From Christiangramia gaetbulicola (GTDB lineage Bacteria > Bacteroidota > Bacteroidia > Flavobacteriales > Flavobacteriaceae), in contig NZ_QBKQ01000001.1 of assembly GCF_003054225.1 (NCBI RefSeq), positions 558,001 through 622,000 of the forward strand: a stretch of DNA of 64,000 nucleotides, written 5' to 3'. Position 1 is the first letter of the stretch; each line of letters begins with the position of its first letter. Positions 17,567-25,830 of this stretch are shown here, piece after piece. The notes under the pieces are model-generated. The model worked only from the letters and a program-made list of their open reading frames with translations, had not been told where the DNA came from and made no database searches. Both the position numbers and the translations under genes were made by a program.

Positions 17567-20395
17567 ATGGCCGATCAGAAACGCCTTTTTTTACTAGACG
17601 CTTACGCTTTAATTTTCCGCGGATATTACGCTTTTATCAAGAATCCAAGGATCAATTCCAAGGGATTCAATACTTCCGCGATCATGGGATTCACTAATTC
17701 ACTCTTTGATGTGATAAGACGTGAAAAACCAGATCACCTGGCCGTATGTTTTGACAAGGGAGGAAGCGAAGCAAGGACTGAAATGTATGAAGAATACAAG
17801 GCCCACCGGGATGAAACTCCGGAACCTATTCGTGAAGCGATCCCGATCATCCAGGATATTTTGAGAGCGATGCATATTCCGGTAGTGGTACAGGAAGGTA
17901 TGGAAGCCGATGATATTATAGGCACCCTGGCCAAGCAGGCCGAAAAGGAGAACTATAAAGTTTATATGGTCACTCCAGATAAAGATTTTGCTCAGCTGGT
18001 TTCCGAAAACATATTTATGTATCGTCCTGCAAGAATGGGTAATGGTATTGAGATCTGGGGAATTCCAGAAGTTCAGAAGAAATTTGAAGTGGAAAGACCG
18101 GAGCAGGTGATAGATTTTCTTGGAATGATGGGAGACGCCGCAGATAATATTCCGGGACTACCGGGAGTTGGTGAAAAGACCGCCAAGAAATTCATCAAGC
18201 AATTCGGAAGCCTCGAAGGCTTACTGGATAATACAGATCAACTTAAAGGAAAGATGAAGGAAAAGGTCATAGAGAATGCTGAACTGGGCCGACTTTCCAA
18301 AAAACTAGCTACCATTTTTGTCGACTGCGATGTTAAGTTCCATGCTGAAGATTACGAACTTTCAATGCCCGATGCTGAAAAAGTACAGGAGATCTTTGAC
18401 GAACTTGAGTTCAGAAGATTAAAAGATCAGTTCATCAAACTTTTTAGCGGAGAGGAAGACACTCCGCAAACCCAGGTTACCAATTCACCTTCAGCTAAGA
18501 AAAACGCGCAGGCGACTGCCGGTGCTGGACAATTCTCTTTATTTGGTGGTGACGGTGAAGAAATAGAACGAACTTCTTCCAGAACAAACCTGGCAGACAC
18601 TCCACATTTTTACCAGGCCATCACTACAGATATGGCCAGGAAACTTTTTATCGAGAGACTTCTGAAGCAAAAAAGCGCTTGCTTTGATACCGAAACAACC
18701 AGCCTGAATCCGCTGGAAGCTCAACTGGTGGGAATCGCATTTTCATGGGAAGCAGGAAAAGGATTCTACCTGCCGTTCCCTGAAGAGAAAGAAGAGGCTC
18801 AAAAGCTCATCGAAGAACTAAGAGAGTTTTTCGAAAATGATAAGATCGAAAAGATAGGTCAGAACCTTAAATATGACATCGAGGTTCTGGATAAATATAA
18901 TATTGAAGTAGCGGGTCCTCTATTTGATACTATGATCGCGCATTACCTGATAAATCCGGATATGCGTCATAATATGGATGTACTTGCCGAAACCTACCTG
19001 AATTACTCTCCGCAGCCAATTTCAGAATTGATCGGTAAAAAAGGAAAAAATCAGGGTAATATGAGAGATGTTGCCTTGGACAAACAAACTGAATACGCTT
19101 CAGAAGATGCCGATATCACTTTTCAGCTAAAAAAGCTTTTTGAAAAAGAGCTGGATGAAGCCGAAACCAGAAAACTTTTTAATGAGATCGAAATTCCATT
19201 AGTTCAGGTGCTGGCAGATATGGAGCTGGAGGGCATCAGGCTGGATGAAAAATACCTGAAGTCTCTATCTGAAGCACTAGCTTCAGACATCAAAGATCTT
19301 GAAGCTAAAATTTACGAGGAGGCAGGAGAAGAATTCCTTATTAGCTCTCCAAAACAATTAGGAGTTATCCTTTTTGAAAAACTGGAACTTTCTAAAAAAC
19401 CGAAGAAAACCAAGACAGGACAGTATTCAACCAGCGAAGATGTACTTTCTGTTCTGGCAGACGAGCATGATATTGTTAGGCATGTACTTGATTATCGCGG
19501 TCTAGTAAAACTACAGAACACCTATGTGGATGCTTTACCAAACCAGGTAGAGAAAACTACGGGAAGAGTACATACAGATTATGTACAAACCACTGCTGCC
19601 ACAGGCAGGTTAAGTTCAAATAATCCAAACCTTCAGAATATTCCAATTAGAACAGAAAGAGGAAGACAGGTTAGGAAAGCATTTGTACCAAGGGACGAAA
19701 ATTACGTATTACTTGCTGCCGATTACTCGCAGATAGAACTTAGAATCATTGCGGCTCTGAGTGAAGAGGATAATATGATCCAGGCTTTTAAGAATGGTGA
19801 AGATATTCACGCTTCCACGGCGGCAAAAGTTTTTAATGTGCCTCTGGAAGAAGTTACCAGGGAACAAAGAAGTAATGCGAAAACGGTGAATTTCGGGATC
19901 ATCTATGGAGTTTCCGCCTTTGGATTAAGCAACCAGACCTCACTTTCCAGGAGCGAAGCCAAGGAATTAATAGACACTTATTATAAGACCTATCCAAAAC
20001 TTAGCAATTTCATTGCAGACCAGGTAGAATTCGCGAGGGAGCATGGTTATGTTTCAACGGTTTTAGGAAGAAGAAGATATTTAAAGGATATCAACTCCAG
20101 AAACCAGGTAGTTCGTGGAGCTGCTGAACGTAACGCGGTAAATGCACCTATCCAGGGAAGTGCGGCAGATATTATCAAGCTCGCCATGATCAATATTCAT
20201 AAAAAACTGAAAGAAGAAAATTACAAAACAAAGATGTTGCTTCAGGTACATGATGAACTGGTTTTTGATGCTCATAAAGATGAACTGGAAAAAGTTCAGA
20301 AAATGATAAAATCTGAAATGGAGAACGCTTACAAACTGGAAGTTCCGTTAGATGTAGATCTTGGTGTTGGCGAAAACTGGCTGGAAGCACATTAA
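17567..20395 (+). CDS. polA: DNA polymerase I
   Basis: This 942-residue enzyme fills gaps and removes RNA primers. The N-terminal 5'-3' exonuclease domain (about 1-300) has the metal-binding acids in LLDAYALIFRG, FDKGG and EADDIIG, and the helix-hairpin-helix GVGEKTAKK. The 3'-5' proofreading domain (about 350-540) keeps its acids in FDTETTS, NLKYDIEVLD and YASEDADIT, so it should be active, unlike in Bacillus or Thermus. The polymerase motifs are complete: motif A DYSQIELR, motif B RSNAKTVNFGIIYG and motif C VHDELVF. Length is normal. A promoter lies 41 bp upstream, and a small lipoprotein gene follows 10 bp downstream. Confidence 0.98.
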   Translation: MADQKRLFLLDAYALIFRGYYAFIKNPRINSKGFNTSAIMGFTNSLFDVIRREKPDHLAVCFDKGGSEARTEMYEEYKAHRDETPEPIREAIPIIQDILRAMHIPVVVQEGMEADDIIGTLAKQAEKENYKVYMVTPDKDFAQLVSENIFMYRPARMGNGIEIWGIPEVQKKFEVERPEQVIDFLGMMGDAADNIPGLPGVGEKTAKKFIKQFGSLEGLLDNTDQLKGKMKEKVIENAELGRLSKKLATIFVDCDVKFHAEDYELSMPDAEKVQEIFDELEFRRLKDQFIKLFSGEEDTPQTQVTNSPSAKKNAQATAGAGQFSLFGGDGEEIERTSSRTNLADTPHFYQAITTDMARKLFIERLLKQKSACFDTETTSLNPLEAQLVGIAFSWEAGKGFYLPFPEEKEEAQKLIEELREFFENDKIEKIGQNLKYDIEVLDKYNIEVAGPLFDTMIAHYLINPDMRHNMDVLAETYLNYSPQPISELIGKKGKNQGNMRDVALDKQTEYASEDADITFQLKKLFEKELDEAETRKLFNEIEIPLVQVLADMELEGIRLDEKYLKSLSEALASDIKDLEAKIYEEAGEEFLISSPKQLGVILFEKLELSKKPKKTKTGQYSTSEDVLSVLADEHDIVRHVLDYRGLVKLQNTYVDALPNQVEKTTGRVHTDYVQTTAATGRLSSNNPNLQNIPIRTERGRQVRKAFVPRDENYVLLAADYSQIELRIIAALSEEDNMIQAFKNGEDIHASTAAKVFNVPLEEVTREQRSNAKTVNFGIIYGVSAFGLSNQTSLSRSEAKELIDTYYKTYPKLSNFIADQVEFAREHGYVSTVLGRRRYLKDINSRNQVVRGAAERNAVNAPIQGSAADIIKLAMINIHKKLKEENYKTKMLLQVHDELVFDAHKDELEKVQKMIKSEMENAYKLEVPLDVDLGVGENWLEAH

Positions 20396-20405
20396 AAAGA
20401 ACGCA

Positions 20406-20915
20406 ATGAAGAAGGGATTTTTGCTTTTTCTGCTTATTGGTCTTTTTACATCCTGCAAAGATGAAAAAACGATAAGCTCCTACGACCCCGTGAACTGGGA
20501 GACCAGAGAAGCTAAGATCAACCTTTTAGATTCTTTGCAACAGGGCAAAACTTATTTATCGGTCTATTCAGAAATATACAGCCAGAGCGAACATAAAACT
20601 CATAAACTCACCTCTACCGTGAGTATGAGAAATATGAATTCCAGGGATACGATCTTTATCAAAAAAGCGGAATATTTTAATACGGAAGGCGAAGCGATTC
20701 GCAGCTATTTTAATCACCCCATTTATATCGCTCCATTAGAAACAGTGGAGATAGTGGTAGATGAAACAGATACAGAAGGAGGAACCGGCGCGAATTTCAT
20801 ATTCGAATGGGCTATTAAAAACAACACTTCCAAACCTTTATTTGAAGGGGTCATGATCTCGACCTCGGGACAGCAAGGCCTTTCTTTCACTACGAGCGGA
20901 GTAGATCTAAATTAA
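20406..20915 (+). CDS. DUF3124 lipoprotein
   Basis: Starting at 20406, 169 residues open with a lipoprotein signal (MKKGFLLFLLIGLFTSC, lipobox FTSC). The frame is open back to 20361 inside polA, but the signal peptide sets the start. The body matches DUF3124: LTSTVSMRNMN, a YFNTEGE segment and the GGTGANFIFEW strand. The fold is probably a small beta-sandwich on the periplasmic face; function is unknown. It follows polA by 10 bp and probably shares its transcript, which ends at the 20931-20965 terminator. Confidence 0.8.
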   Translation: MKKGFLLFLLIGLFTSCKDEKTISSYDPVNWETREAKINLLDSLQQGKTYLSVYSEIYSQSEHKTHKLTSTVSMRNMNSRDTIFIKKAEYFNTEGEAIRSYFNHPIYIAPLETVEIVVDETDTEGGTGANFIFEWAIKNNTSKPLFEGVMISTSGQQGLSFTTSGVDLN

Positions 20916-20930
20916 ATCATTATAGAAGCA

Positions 20931-20965
20931 AAAAACCTCACAGCCTGATAACTGTGAGGTTTTTC
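20931..20965. terminator. Bidirectional terminator
   Basis: AAAAACCTCACAG pairs perfectly with CTGTGAGGTTTTT around an 8-base loop. The A/T tracts make it usable from both sides. It sits between the convergent DUF3124 and lipocalin-like genes. Confidence 0.9.
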
Positions 20966-21000
20966 CAACTAACACTAAAACTACAATTAGAAAAGGTATA

Positions 21001-21570
21001 CTATGATTTAGTATACTCAAGTTCTAAAATTCTTATCGGTGACGCCTGGGTATTTCCCGGATCATTCACATATTGATTTGATTCTATCTTTGTAACATCG
21101 AACGAGAACTTATTTGTCTCGAGATTTATATGCTTCTTATGGGTATAGGTAGAAGAATTAATATCCAGAGTTAAAATCAAACTATCATTTCTCACTTCCC
21201 AATTTCCATTGTCCATTCTATCAGACAAACATGAAAACTGATTTTTTGAAGTTCCCGCTTCAAAAGTCATTTGAGCATTATTACTTATAAACGTTCCATC
21301 TTCATTAAATGTTATACTCATAGTGTTAAAACATACAGTCTCATTTAAAAGATTCTTACTATAAGTATTATCGTCGTTTAGATCAACTGCAGTATCAGAT
21401 ACCATCGCAGATAGATCCCAGTGACCCAGCATATCGTTTTTTGTCACCGCGGTCGCGTCACTTACTTTTAATTGTGAATCCAGGGAAACTTCTTCCTTAC
21501 TACAACTTAAAAAGGACAGAGATAGCAAGCAAAAGCCGGCTAAAACTTTTGTTTTAAATAGATTAGTCAT
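21001..21570 (-). CDS. Lipocalin-like lipoprotein
   Basis: A 189-residue predicted lipoprotein: signal to the lipobox LSC at about residues 21-23, then a beta-rich domain of lipocalin-like type (MLGHWDLS, ITFNEDGTF, NGNWEVRNDSLILT). Such proteins are common in Flavobacteria and their ligands are mostly unknown. The frame extends four residues further (ATG at 21582), and either ATG is possible; the inner one gives the more typical signal. It stands alone, convergent with the polA-DUF3124 unit. Confidence 0.75.
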   Translation of the reverse strand: MTNLFKTKVLAGFCLLSLSFLSCSKEEVSLDSQLKVSDATAVTKNDMLGHWDLSAMVSDTAVDLNDDNTYSKNLLNETVCFNTMSITFNEDGTFISNNAQMTFEAGTSKNQFSCLSDRMDNGNWEVRNDSLILTLDINSSTYTHKKHINLETNKFSFDVTKIESNQYVNDPGNTQASPIRILELEYTKS

Positions 21571-21926
21571 TTTCGGGGGCATTAAAATTCAACACAAAAC
21601 TAAGTAACACGAAGGAATTTTATGACTTTTTTAACACCATTATTGCCTTTAATCGAATTTTAACGCATTTTATCTTCCTGAAATAGCCTATTCAACGAAT
21701 GCCTGTACCATATTTTGCCAGCAGGAAGCATTTTCTGTAATATGATTTTGAGGAGAAAAAGTTCTTAAGTAGATTTGACTGAATATCAGACCCTTCAAAG
21801 CAAATAAAATAATCTTTTCGCTATTTGCTATTAGAATTTATAATTGTACATTTGCACCCCTGTTTTCCCGATTGAGATTCGGGTAAATGGGATTGGAATG
21901 TTTAATAATTAGTAAAATCAATTGGT
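21571..21926. other. Intergenic region with rplM promoter and leader
   Basis: No gene is seen. The left half is AT-rich and featureless. The right part holds the canonical promoter at 21824-21854 and a roughly 70-base leader of rplM. The leader contains a small hairpin CCCGA...TCGGG at about 21869-21885. Confidence 0.6.
21824..21854 (+). promoter_or_regulatory. Canonical promoter of rplM-rpsI
   Basis: TTTG (21824-21827), a 19-base spacer and TACATTTG (21847-21854) match the Bacteroidota consensus exactly. The start of rplM lies 72 bases downstream, leaving room for a regulatory leader. Confidence 0.8.
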
Positions 21927-22382
21927 GTGGACACATTAAGTTACAAAACAGTATCGGCTAACAAAGCCACCAGAACCAAAGAATGGGTTGTGGTAGATGC
22001 TGACGGACAAAATTTAGGTCGTCTTGCTTCAAAAGTAGCATACCTACTTAGAGGAAAGCACAAGCCTAACTTCACCCCACATGTTGATTGCGGAGACAAT
22101 GTTATTGTATTGAATGCGCAGGGAATCAACTTAACAGGAAAGAAATGGGACGCGAAAGAATACATCCGTCACACAGGCTTCCCGGGTGGACAGAAAAGTC
22201 TAACAGCTGCCGAATTATTCGAAAAAGGTCCGGAGAGACTTGTCGAAAAGGCAATTAAAGGAATGCTTCCTAAGAACAAACTTGGAGCAGACCTATTCAG
22301 AAATTTAAAGGTTTATGTGGGATCAGAACACGATCACGAAGCTCAAAAACCTAAAACTATTAACTTAAACGACGTTAAGTAA
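21927..22382 (+). CDS. rplM: 50S ribosomal protein L13
   Basis: L13 is an early assembly protein of the large subunit. The 151-residue sequence has the family blocks [25 protein letters not shown] and GMLPKNKLG. The start is GTG at 21927, giving MDTLSYKT, the usual flavobacterial N-terminus. The unusual start codon together with the long leader suits feedback control. The stop codon shares one base with the rpsI start (TAATG), the standard L13-S9 arrangement. Confidence 0.98.
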   Translation: MDTLSYKTVSANKATRTKEWVVVDADGQNLGRLASKVAYLLRGKHKPNFTPHVDCGDNVIVLNAQGINLTGKKWDAKEYIRHTGFPGGQKSLTAAELFEKGPERLVEKAIKGMLPKNKLGADLFRNLKVYVGSEHDHEAQKPKTINLNDVK

Positions 22383-22768
22383 TGGAGGTAATTCACAAAA
22401 TTGGCCGTAGAAAAACTGCTGTGGCCCGTGTATATGTTTCAGAAGGAAAAGGAAACATTACCGTAAACAAGAAAGACCTTAAAGATTACTTCACAACTGG
22501 TACCCTTTTATATAAAGTAAACCAGCCAATGATGCTTACCGAGAACGAAGGAAACTTCGACGTTAAAATTAACGTATACGGTGGTGGTATCACTGGACAG
22601 GCTGAAGCGATCCGTCTTGCACTTTCCAGAGCTATGGTAGCGCTAGACGAAGAAAACCACGCTGCTCTTAAGCCAGAAGGTCTTCTAACTAGAGATCCAC
22701 GTATGGTAGAACGTAAGAAATACGGTCAGAAGAAAGCCCGTAAGAAATTCCAGTTCTCTAAACGTTAA
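22382..22768 (+). CDS. rpsI: 30S ribosomal protein S9
   Basis: S9 contacts tRNA in the P site through its C-terminal tail. The 128 residues include GRRKTAVARV near the start, YGGGITGQAEAIR, LLTRDPRMVERKK and the basic end KKARKKFQFSKR, which finishes with the conserved SKR. Translation is coupled to rplM by a one-base stop/start overlap. Confidence 0.98.
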   Translation: MEVIHKIGRRKTAVARVYVSEGKGNITVNKKDLKDYFTTGTLLYKVNQPMMLTENEGNFDVKINVYGGGITGQAEAIRLALSRAMVALDEENHAALKPEGLLTRDPRMVERKKYGQKKARKKFQFSKR

Positions 22769-22849
22769 TCTTATTACCGGGATATTTTCCGGGGAGTTCA
22801 TAAAAAAATTAATTTTTTGTTGTTATTCTGTTCATGCCGGGCAGAAGTT

Positions 22850-22920
22850 AGTTTAGCATCTAAACAGTCAGGGCCGTACTTAAAAGTAGCCACCTGAATG
22901 TTGCTATCTCAACAGAACGT
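22850..22920 (+). promoter_or_regulatory. Structured 5' leader of rpsB
   Basis: Three consecutive hairpins can be drawn: GTTTAG/CTAAAC (22851-22865), TCAGG/CCTGA with inner GC/GC and TACT/AGTA pairs (22868-22897), and GTTG/CAAC (about 22900-22913). They end some 15 bases before the rpsB start. A structured leader in front of a ribosomal protein gene usually means autogenous control by that protein; here it would be S2. This is a reading of the sequence, with no covariation data. Confidence 0.45.
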
Positions 22921-22934
22921 AAACTATTACAAAA

Positions 22935-23831
22935 ATGGCAAACAAAGTAGAAGTAAAAGAATTACTTGATGCTGGTGTTCATTTTGGACACTTAACCAGA
23001 CGTTGGAATCCAAACATGGCTCCATATATCTATATGGAACGTAACGGGATCCACATCATCAACTTATATAAAAGTGCTGCTAAAATGCAGGAAGCAGGTG
23101 ATGCTCTTGCAAAGATCGCAGCAAGCGGAAGAAAGATCCTTTTCGTAGCTACAAAGAAACAAGCGAAAGAGATCGTTGCTGAACAGGCTGAAAAGGCAAA
23201 CATGCCTTATATCACTGAGCGTTGGCCTGGTGGTATGCTTACAAACTTCGTTACTATTCGTAAAGCTGTTAAGAAAATGGCTTCTATCGATAGAATGAAG
23301 AAAGACGGAACTTTCAACTCTCTTTCTAAAAAAGAGCGTCTTCAGGTAGATCGTCTTAGAGCTAAGCTAGAAAAGAACTTAGGTTCTATCGCAGACATGT
23401 CTAGACTTCCAGCTGCGCTTTTCGTTGTAGATACTACACGTGAGCACATCGCGATTAAAGAAGCACAAAAACTAAACATTCCAATTTTTGCGATGGTAGA
23501 TACCAACTCCGATCCACGTGAGGTTGATTATCTAATTCCATCTAACGACGATGCTTCTAAATCCATTAGCAAAGTTGTTTCTTACGTTGCAGATTCTATC
23601 GTAGAAGGTCTTTCTGAAAGAAAATCTGAAAAGTCTTCTAAGAAGAAAGAAGAAAAAGCTTCAAAAGAAGAGAAGTCAGATAAAGCTCCAAAAGCAAAAA
23701 AGGAGAAAGCTGAAGTTCCTTCTAAAGATGCCGAAGACAAAAAGGCAATGAAAGAAGCTAAGAAAGATGTAAAGCTTGAATCTAAGAGTGAAACTTTAGA
23801 TAAAGCTAAATCGTCTAACGAAGAAGAATAA
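22935..23831 (+). CDS. rpsB: 30S ribosomal protein S2
   Basis: S2 sits on the 30S subunit and is needed for binding S1. The core (about 1-228) is standard: VKELLDAGVHFGH, RRWNPNMAPYIY, ERWPGGMLTNF and PIFAMVDTNSDP. After residue 228 comes a 70-residue tail made almost only of Lys, Glu, Ser, Ala and Asp, making the protein 298 residues against about 240 in E. coli. The tail is low-complexity and probably disordered; similar tails are common in Flavobacteria. The gene has a structured leader, and a hairpin separates it from tsf. Confidence 0.98.
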   Translation: MANKVEVKELLDAGVHFGHLTRRWNPNMAPYIYMERNGIHIINLYKSAAKMQEAGDALAKIAASGRKILFVATKKQAKEIVAEQAEKANMPYITERWPGGMLTNFVTIRKAVKKMASIDRMKKDGTFNSLSKKERLQVDRLRAKLEKNLGSIADMSRLPAALFVVDTTREHIAIKEAQKLNIPIFAMVDTNSDPREVDYLIPSNDDASKSISKVVSYVADSIVEGLSERKSEKSSKKKEEKASKEEKSDKAPKAKKEKAEVPSKDAEDKKAMKEAKKDVKLESKSETLDKAKSSNEEE

Positions 23832-23852
23832 AATAACGTTTTCATAAAATCT

Positions 23853-23903
23853 AAAAGTCGTTTAGTTTCTTTCTTTACAGTGAGTTTCTAAACGACTTTT
23901 TTT
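23853..23903 (+). terminator. Hairpin with T-tract between rpsB and tsf
   Basis: AAAAGTCGTTTAG pairs with CTAAACGACTTTT and is followed by further T residues, the form of an intrinsic terminator. It ends only 17 bases before the tsf ATG, and no promoter fits in between. It probably acts as a partial terminator or processing site that sets the S2 to EF-Ts ratio. Confidence 0.75.
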
Positions 23904-23920
23904 AAATAAAAGACAATATT

Positions 23921-24745
23921 ATGGCTAAGATAACCGCCGCTGAAGTAAATAAATTAAGAAAAGCTACTGGTGCAGGAATGATGGACTGTAAGAAAGCATT
24001 AGTAGAAGCTGATGGTGACTTTGACGCTGCAATCGAATTGCTACGTAAAAAAGGTCAGAAAGTTGCTGCTAAGAGAGCCGACAGAGATTCTTCTGAAGGT
24101 GCTGCTATCGCTCAGGTTAATGGTGACAACTCTAAAGGTGTGATCATCTCTCTAAACTGTGAGACAGACTTCGTAGCAAAGAATGATGACTTCATCAAAT
24201 TAGCTAATGATTTCGCTGATATGGCTCTTAACTACTCAACTAAAGAAGAGTTATTGAAAGCTGACTACAACGGGATCACTGTTGAAGAAAAACTTACTGA
24301 GCAAACAGGAGTTATTGGTGAGAAGATCGAGATAGGTGCATTCAAAACTTTGGAAGCTCCATTTGTAGGATCTTACATCCACGCTGGTAACAAGATCGCT
24401 GTTCTTACAGGTCTTTCTAAGAACGTAGACGGAGCTGAAGAAGCTGCGAAAAACGTTTCTATGCAGGCTGCTGCTATGAACCCTGTAGCTCTTGATGAAT
24501 CTGGTGTAGACCAGGCTACTATCGATAAAGAGATCGAGATCGCTAAGGATACTTTAAGAGAAGAAGGTAAGCCAGAAAACATGTTAGACAAGATCGCTCA
24601 AGGAAAACTTCAGCGTTTCTTCAAAGACAACACTTTGGTACACCAGGCGTATATCAAAGACAACAAGCAAAGCGTTGCAGATTACGTTAAATCTGTAAAC
24701 GGAGACCTTGAAGTAGTAGGATTTGAAAGAGTAGCTTTAGGATAA
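23921..24745 (+). CDS. tsf: Elongation factor Ts
   Basis: EF-Ts exchanges GDP for GTP on EF-Tu. The 274-residue protein has the N-terminal UBA-like domain (VNKLRKATGAGMMDCKKAL), the core EF-Tu contact region TDFVAKNDDF, and the dimerisation/coiled-coil part toward the C-terminus with KIAQGKLQRFF. It follows rpsB by 89 bp, the usual bacterial order. Transcription must pass the hairpin at 23853-23903 unless an internal promoter in rpsB exists. Confidence 0.98.
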   Translation: MAKITAAEVNKLRKATGAGMMDCKKALVEADGDFDAAIELLRKKGQKVAAKRADRDSSEGAAIAQVNGDNSKGVIISLNCETDFVAKNDDFIKLANDFADMALNYSTKEELLKADYNGITVEEKLTEQTGVIGEKIEIGAFKTLEAPFVGSYIHAGNKIAVLTGLSKNVDGAEEAAKNVSMQAAAMNPVALDESGVDQATIDKEIEIAKDTLREEGKPENMLDKIAQGKLQRFFKDNTLVHQAYIKDNKQSVADYVKSVNGDLEVVGFERVALG

Positions 24746-24766
24746 GCTCATATCATATAAATTCTG

Positions 24767-24801
24767 AAAAGAGGTTTTATTCATTTAAAACCTCTTTTTT
24801 T
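24767..24801 (+). terminator. Terminator of rpsB-tsf
   Basis: AAAAGAGGTTTTA pairs with TAAAACCTCTTTT around a short loop and is followed by a run of T. It lies 21 bases after the tsf stop. Confidence 0.9.
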
Positions 24802-24834
24802 GTTCTCTTATTTTTGTATCCGTCCAAGGAAGCG

Positions 24835-25007
24835 TCACCTTGAGCGCAGTCGAAAGTTGAGCTTCTCAACAGATTCTGAACCAAATTCAGGATCACAAGT
24901 GCTGTCATTTCGAGAAAGCGAAGTAACTAAGAAATCTCTTAGTAGAAACGTCACTGCGAGCAATGCGAAGCAGTCTCATGAGATTGCTTCACTACGTTCG
25001 CAATGAC
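24835..25007. repeat. Cluster of three dispersed repeat units
   Basis: Three units follow one another. Unit 1 (about 24835-24900) has TGAGCGCAGTCGAA and a GAGCTTCTCAAC palindrome. Unit 2 (24904-24948) begins GTCATTTCGAGAAAGCGAAG and contains AGAAATCTCTTAG. Unit 3 (24949-25007) begins CGTCACTGCGAGCAATGCG and ends CGTTCGCAATGACA, forming an imperfect palindrome. Units of the same types recur at about 4120, 17424 and 27489. A 68-codon open frame across the cluster is a by-product. Confidence 0.7.
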
Positions 25008-25024
25008 AATCAATGCATAATTCA

Positions 25025-25032
25025 TACTTTTA
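25025..25032 (+). promoter_or_regulatory. Candidate -7 box, possibly leaderless
   Basis: TACTTTTA differs from TAnnTTTG at the last base only. It ends four bases before the ATG of the methyltransferase gene, so a transcript begun here would carry almost no 5' leader. Confidence 0.4.
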
Positions 25033-25036
25033 CAAA

Positions 25037-25759
25037 ATGTCTCAAAAACCCTTCAAATTTAAACAATTCAGTATAGACCAAGATCGTTGCGCGATGAAAA
25101 TCGGCACAGACGGTGTGCTTCTTGGAGCCTGGTCTTCCCTGGAACATCAACCAAACAGTATCCTGGATATTGGCTCAGGAACAGGGCTTATTGCATTAAT
25201 GCTGGCTCAGAGATCTGATGCTGAATTGATCGACGCGCTTGAAATTGAAGAGAATGCTTACGAGCAGGCTGTGGAGAATTTTGAAAAAAGTGACTGGGGC
25301 GACCGACTATTCTGCTACCACGCAGGCTTCGATGAATTTGTTGAGGAAATGCAGGATGAAGAGGAATATGACCTGATCATCTCTAATCCTCCTTTTTACT
25401 CTGAAGATTACAAGACCGGAAATGAAAACAGGGATAAGGCGCGTTTTGCTGATTCCCTTCCGCTTACTGAATTGATCGAAGGAGCTTCCCTCCTACTTTC
25501 CAAAAAAGGCCATTTTGATATTATCATTCCGTTTACAGAAGAACAAAACGCTCTTGAAATTGCAGCAGATCACATGCTTTTTCCACTTAAGATAACGAGG
25601 GTCAAAGGCACTGAAGATTCCCCAATTAAAAGAAGCCTCATCAGTTTTGGTTTTCAGAATACAGCACCAGAAATCGACGAACTCATTTTAGAAATTTCGA
25701 GACATAATTATACCGAAGAATTCAAAGCTCTGGTTAAAGATTTTTATTTGAAATTATAA
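25037..25759 (+). CDS. tRNA1(Val) (adenine-37-N6)-methyltransferase, YfiC/TrmN6 type
   Basis: The 240-residue enzyme methylates N6 of A37 in tRNA-Val using S-adenosylmethionine. It has the SAM-binding motif ILDIGSGTGLIALMLAQ and the N6-adenine methylase tetrapeptide in ISNPPFY, with N-terminal FKFKQF and KIGTDGVLLGAW typical of the YfiC group. The frame extends back to 25013 but those residues come from the repeat edge; MSQKPFKFKQ at 25037 matches family starts. A -7-like box lies just upstream. An A-type palindrome follows 12 bp after the stop and may act as the transcript end. Confidence 0.87.
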   Translation: MSQKPFKFKQFSIDQDRCAMKIGTDGVLLGAWSSLEHQPNSILDIGSGTGLIALMLAQRSDAELIDALEIEENAYEQAVENFEKSDWGDRLFCYHAGFDEFVEEMQDEEEYDLIISNPPFYSEDYKTGNENRDKARFADSLPLTELIEGASLLLSKKGHFDIIIPFTEEQNALEIAADHMLFPLKITRVKGTEDSPIKRSLISFGFQNTAPEIDELILEISRHNYTEEFKALVKDFYLKL

Positions 25760-25771
25760 ATCGACGAGTTT

Positions 25772-25830
25772 CGTCACCCTGAACCTGTTTCAGGGTCTCT
25801 AAAAGATGCTGAAACAAGTTCAGCATGACG
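25772..25830. repeat. A-type dispersed palindrome, copy 1
   Basis: An imperfect inverted repeat opening CGTCACCCTGAAC and closing GTTCAGCATGACG, with inner arms GTTTCAG and CTGAAAC. It forms one long hairpin if transcribed. Copies 2-4 lie at 26095, 27418 and 30611. Confidence 0.8.

Noticed and set aside
23582-23845. 87-codon minus-strand frame opposite the end of rpsB
   Set aside because: It is the antisense shadow of the Lys/Glu-rich tail, giving a Ser/Phe-rich low-complexity product.
24800-25006. 68-codon open frame on the plus strand
   Set aside because: It runs through three stacked dispersed repeats and has no domain or start signal; it is a by-product of repeat sequence.
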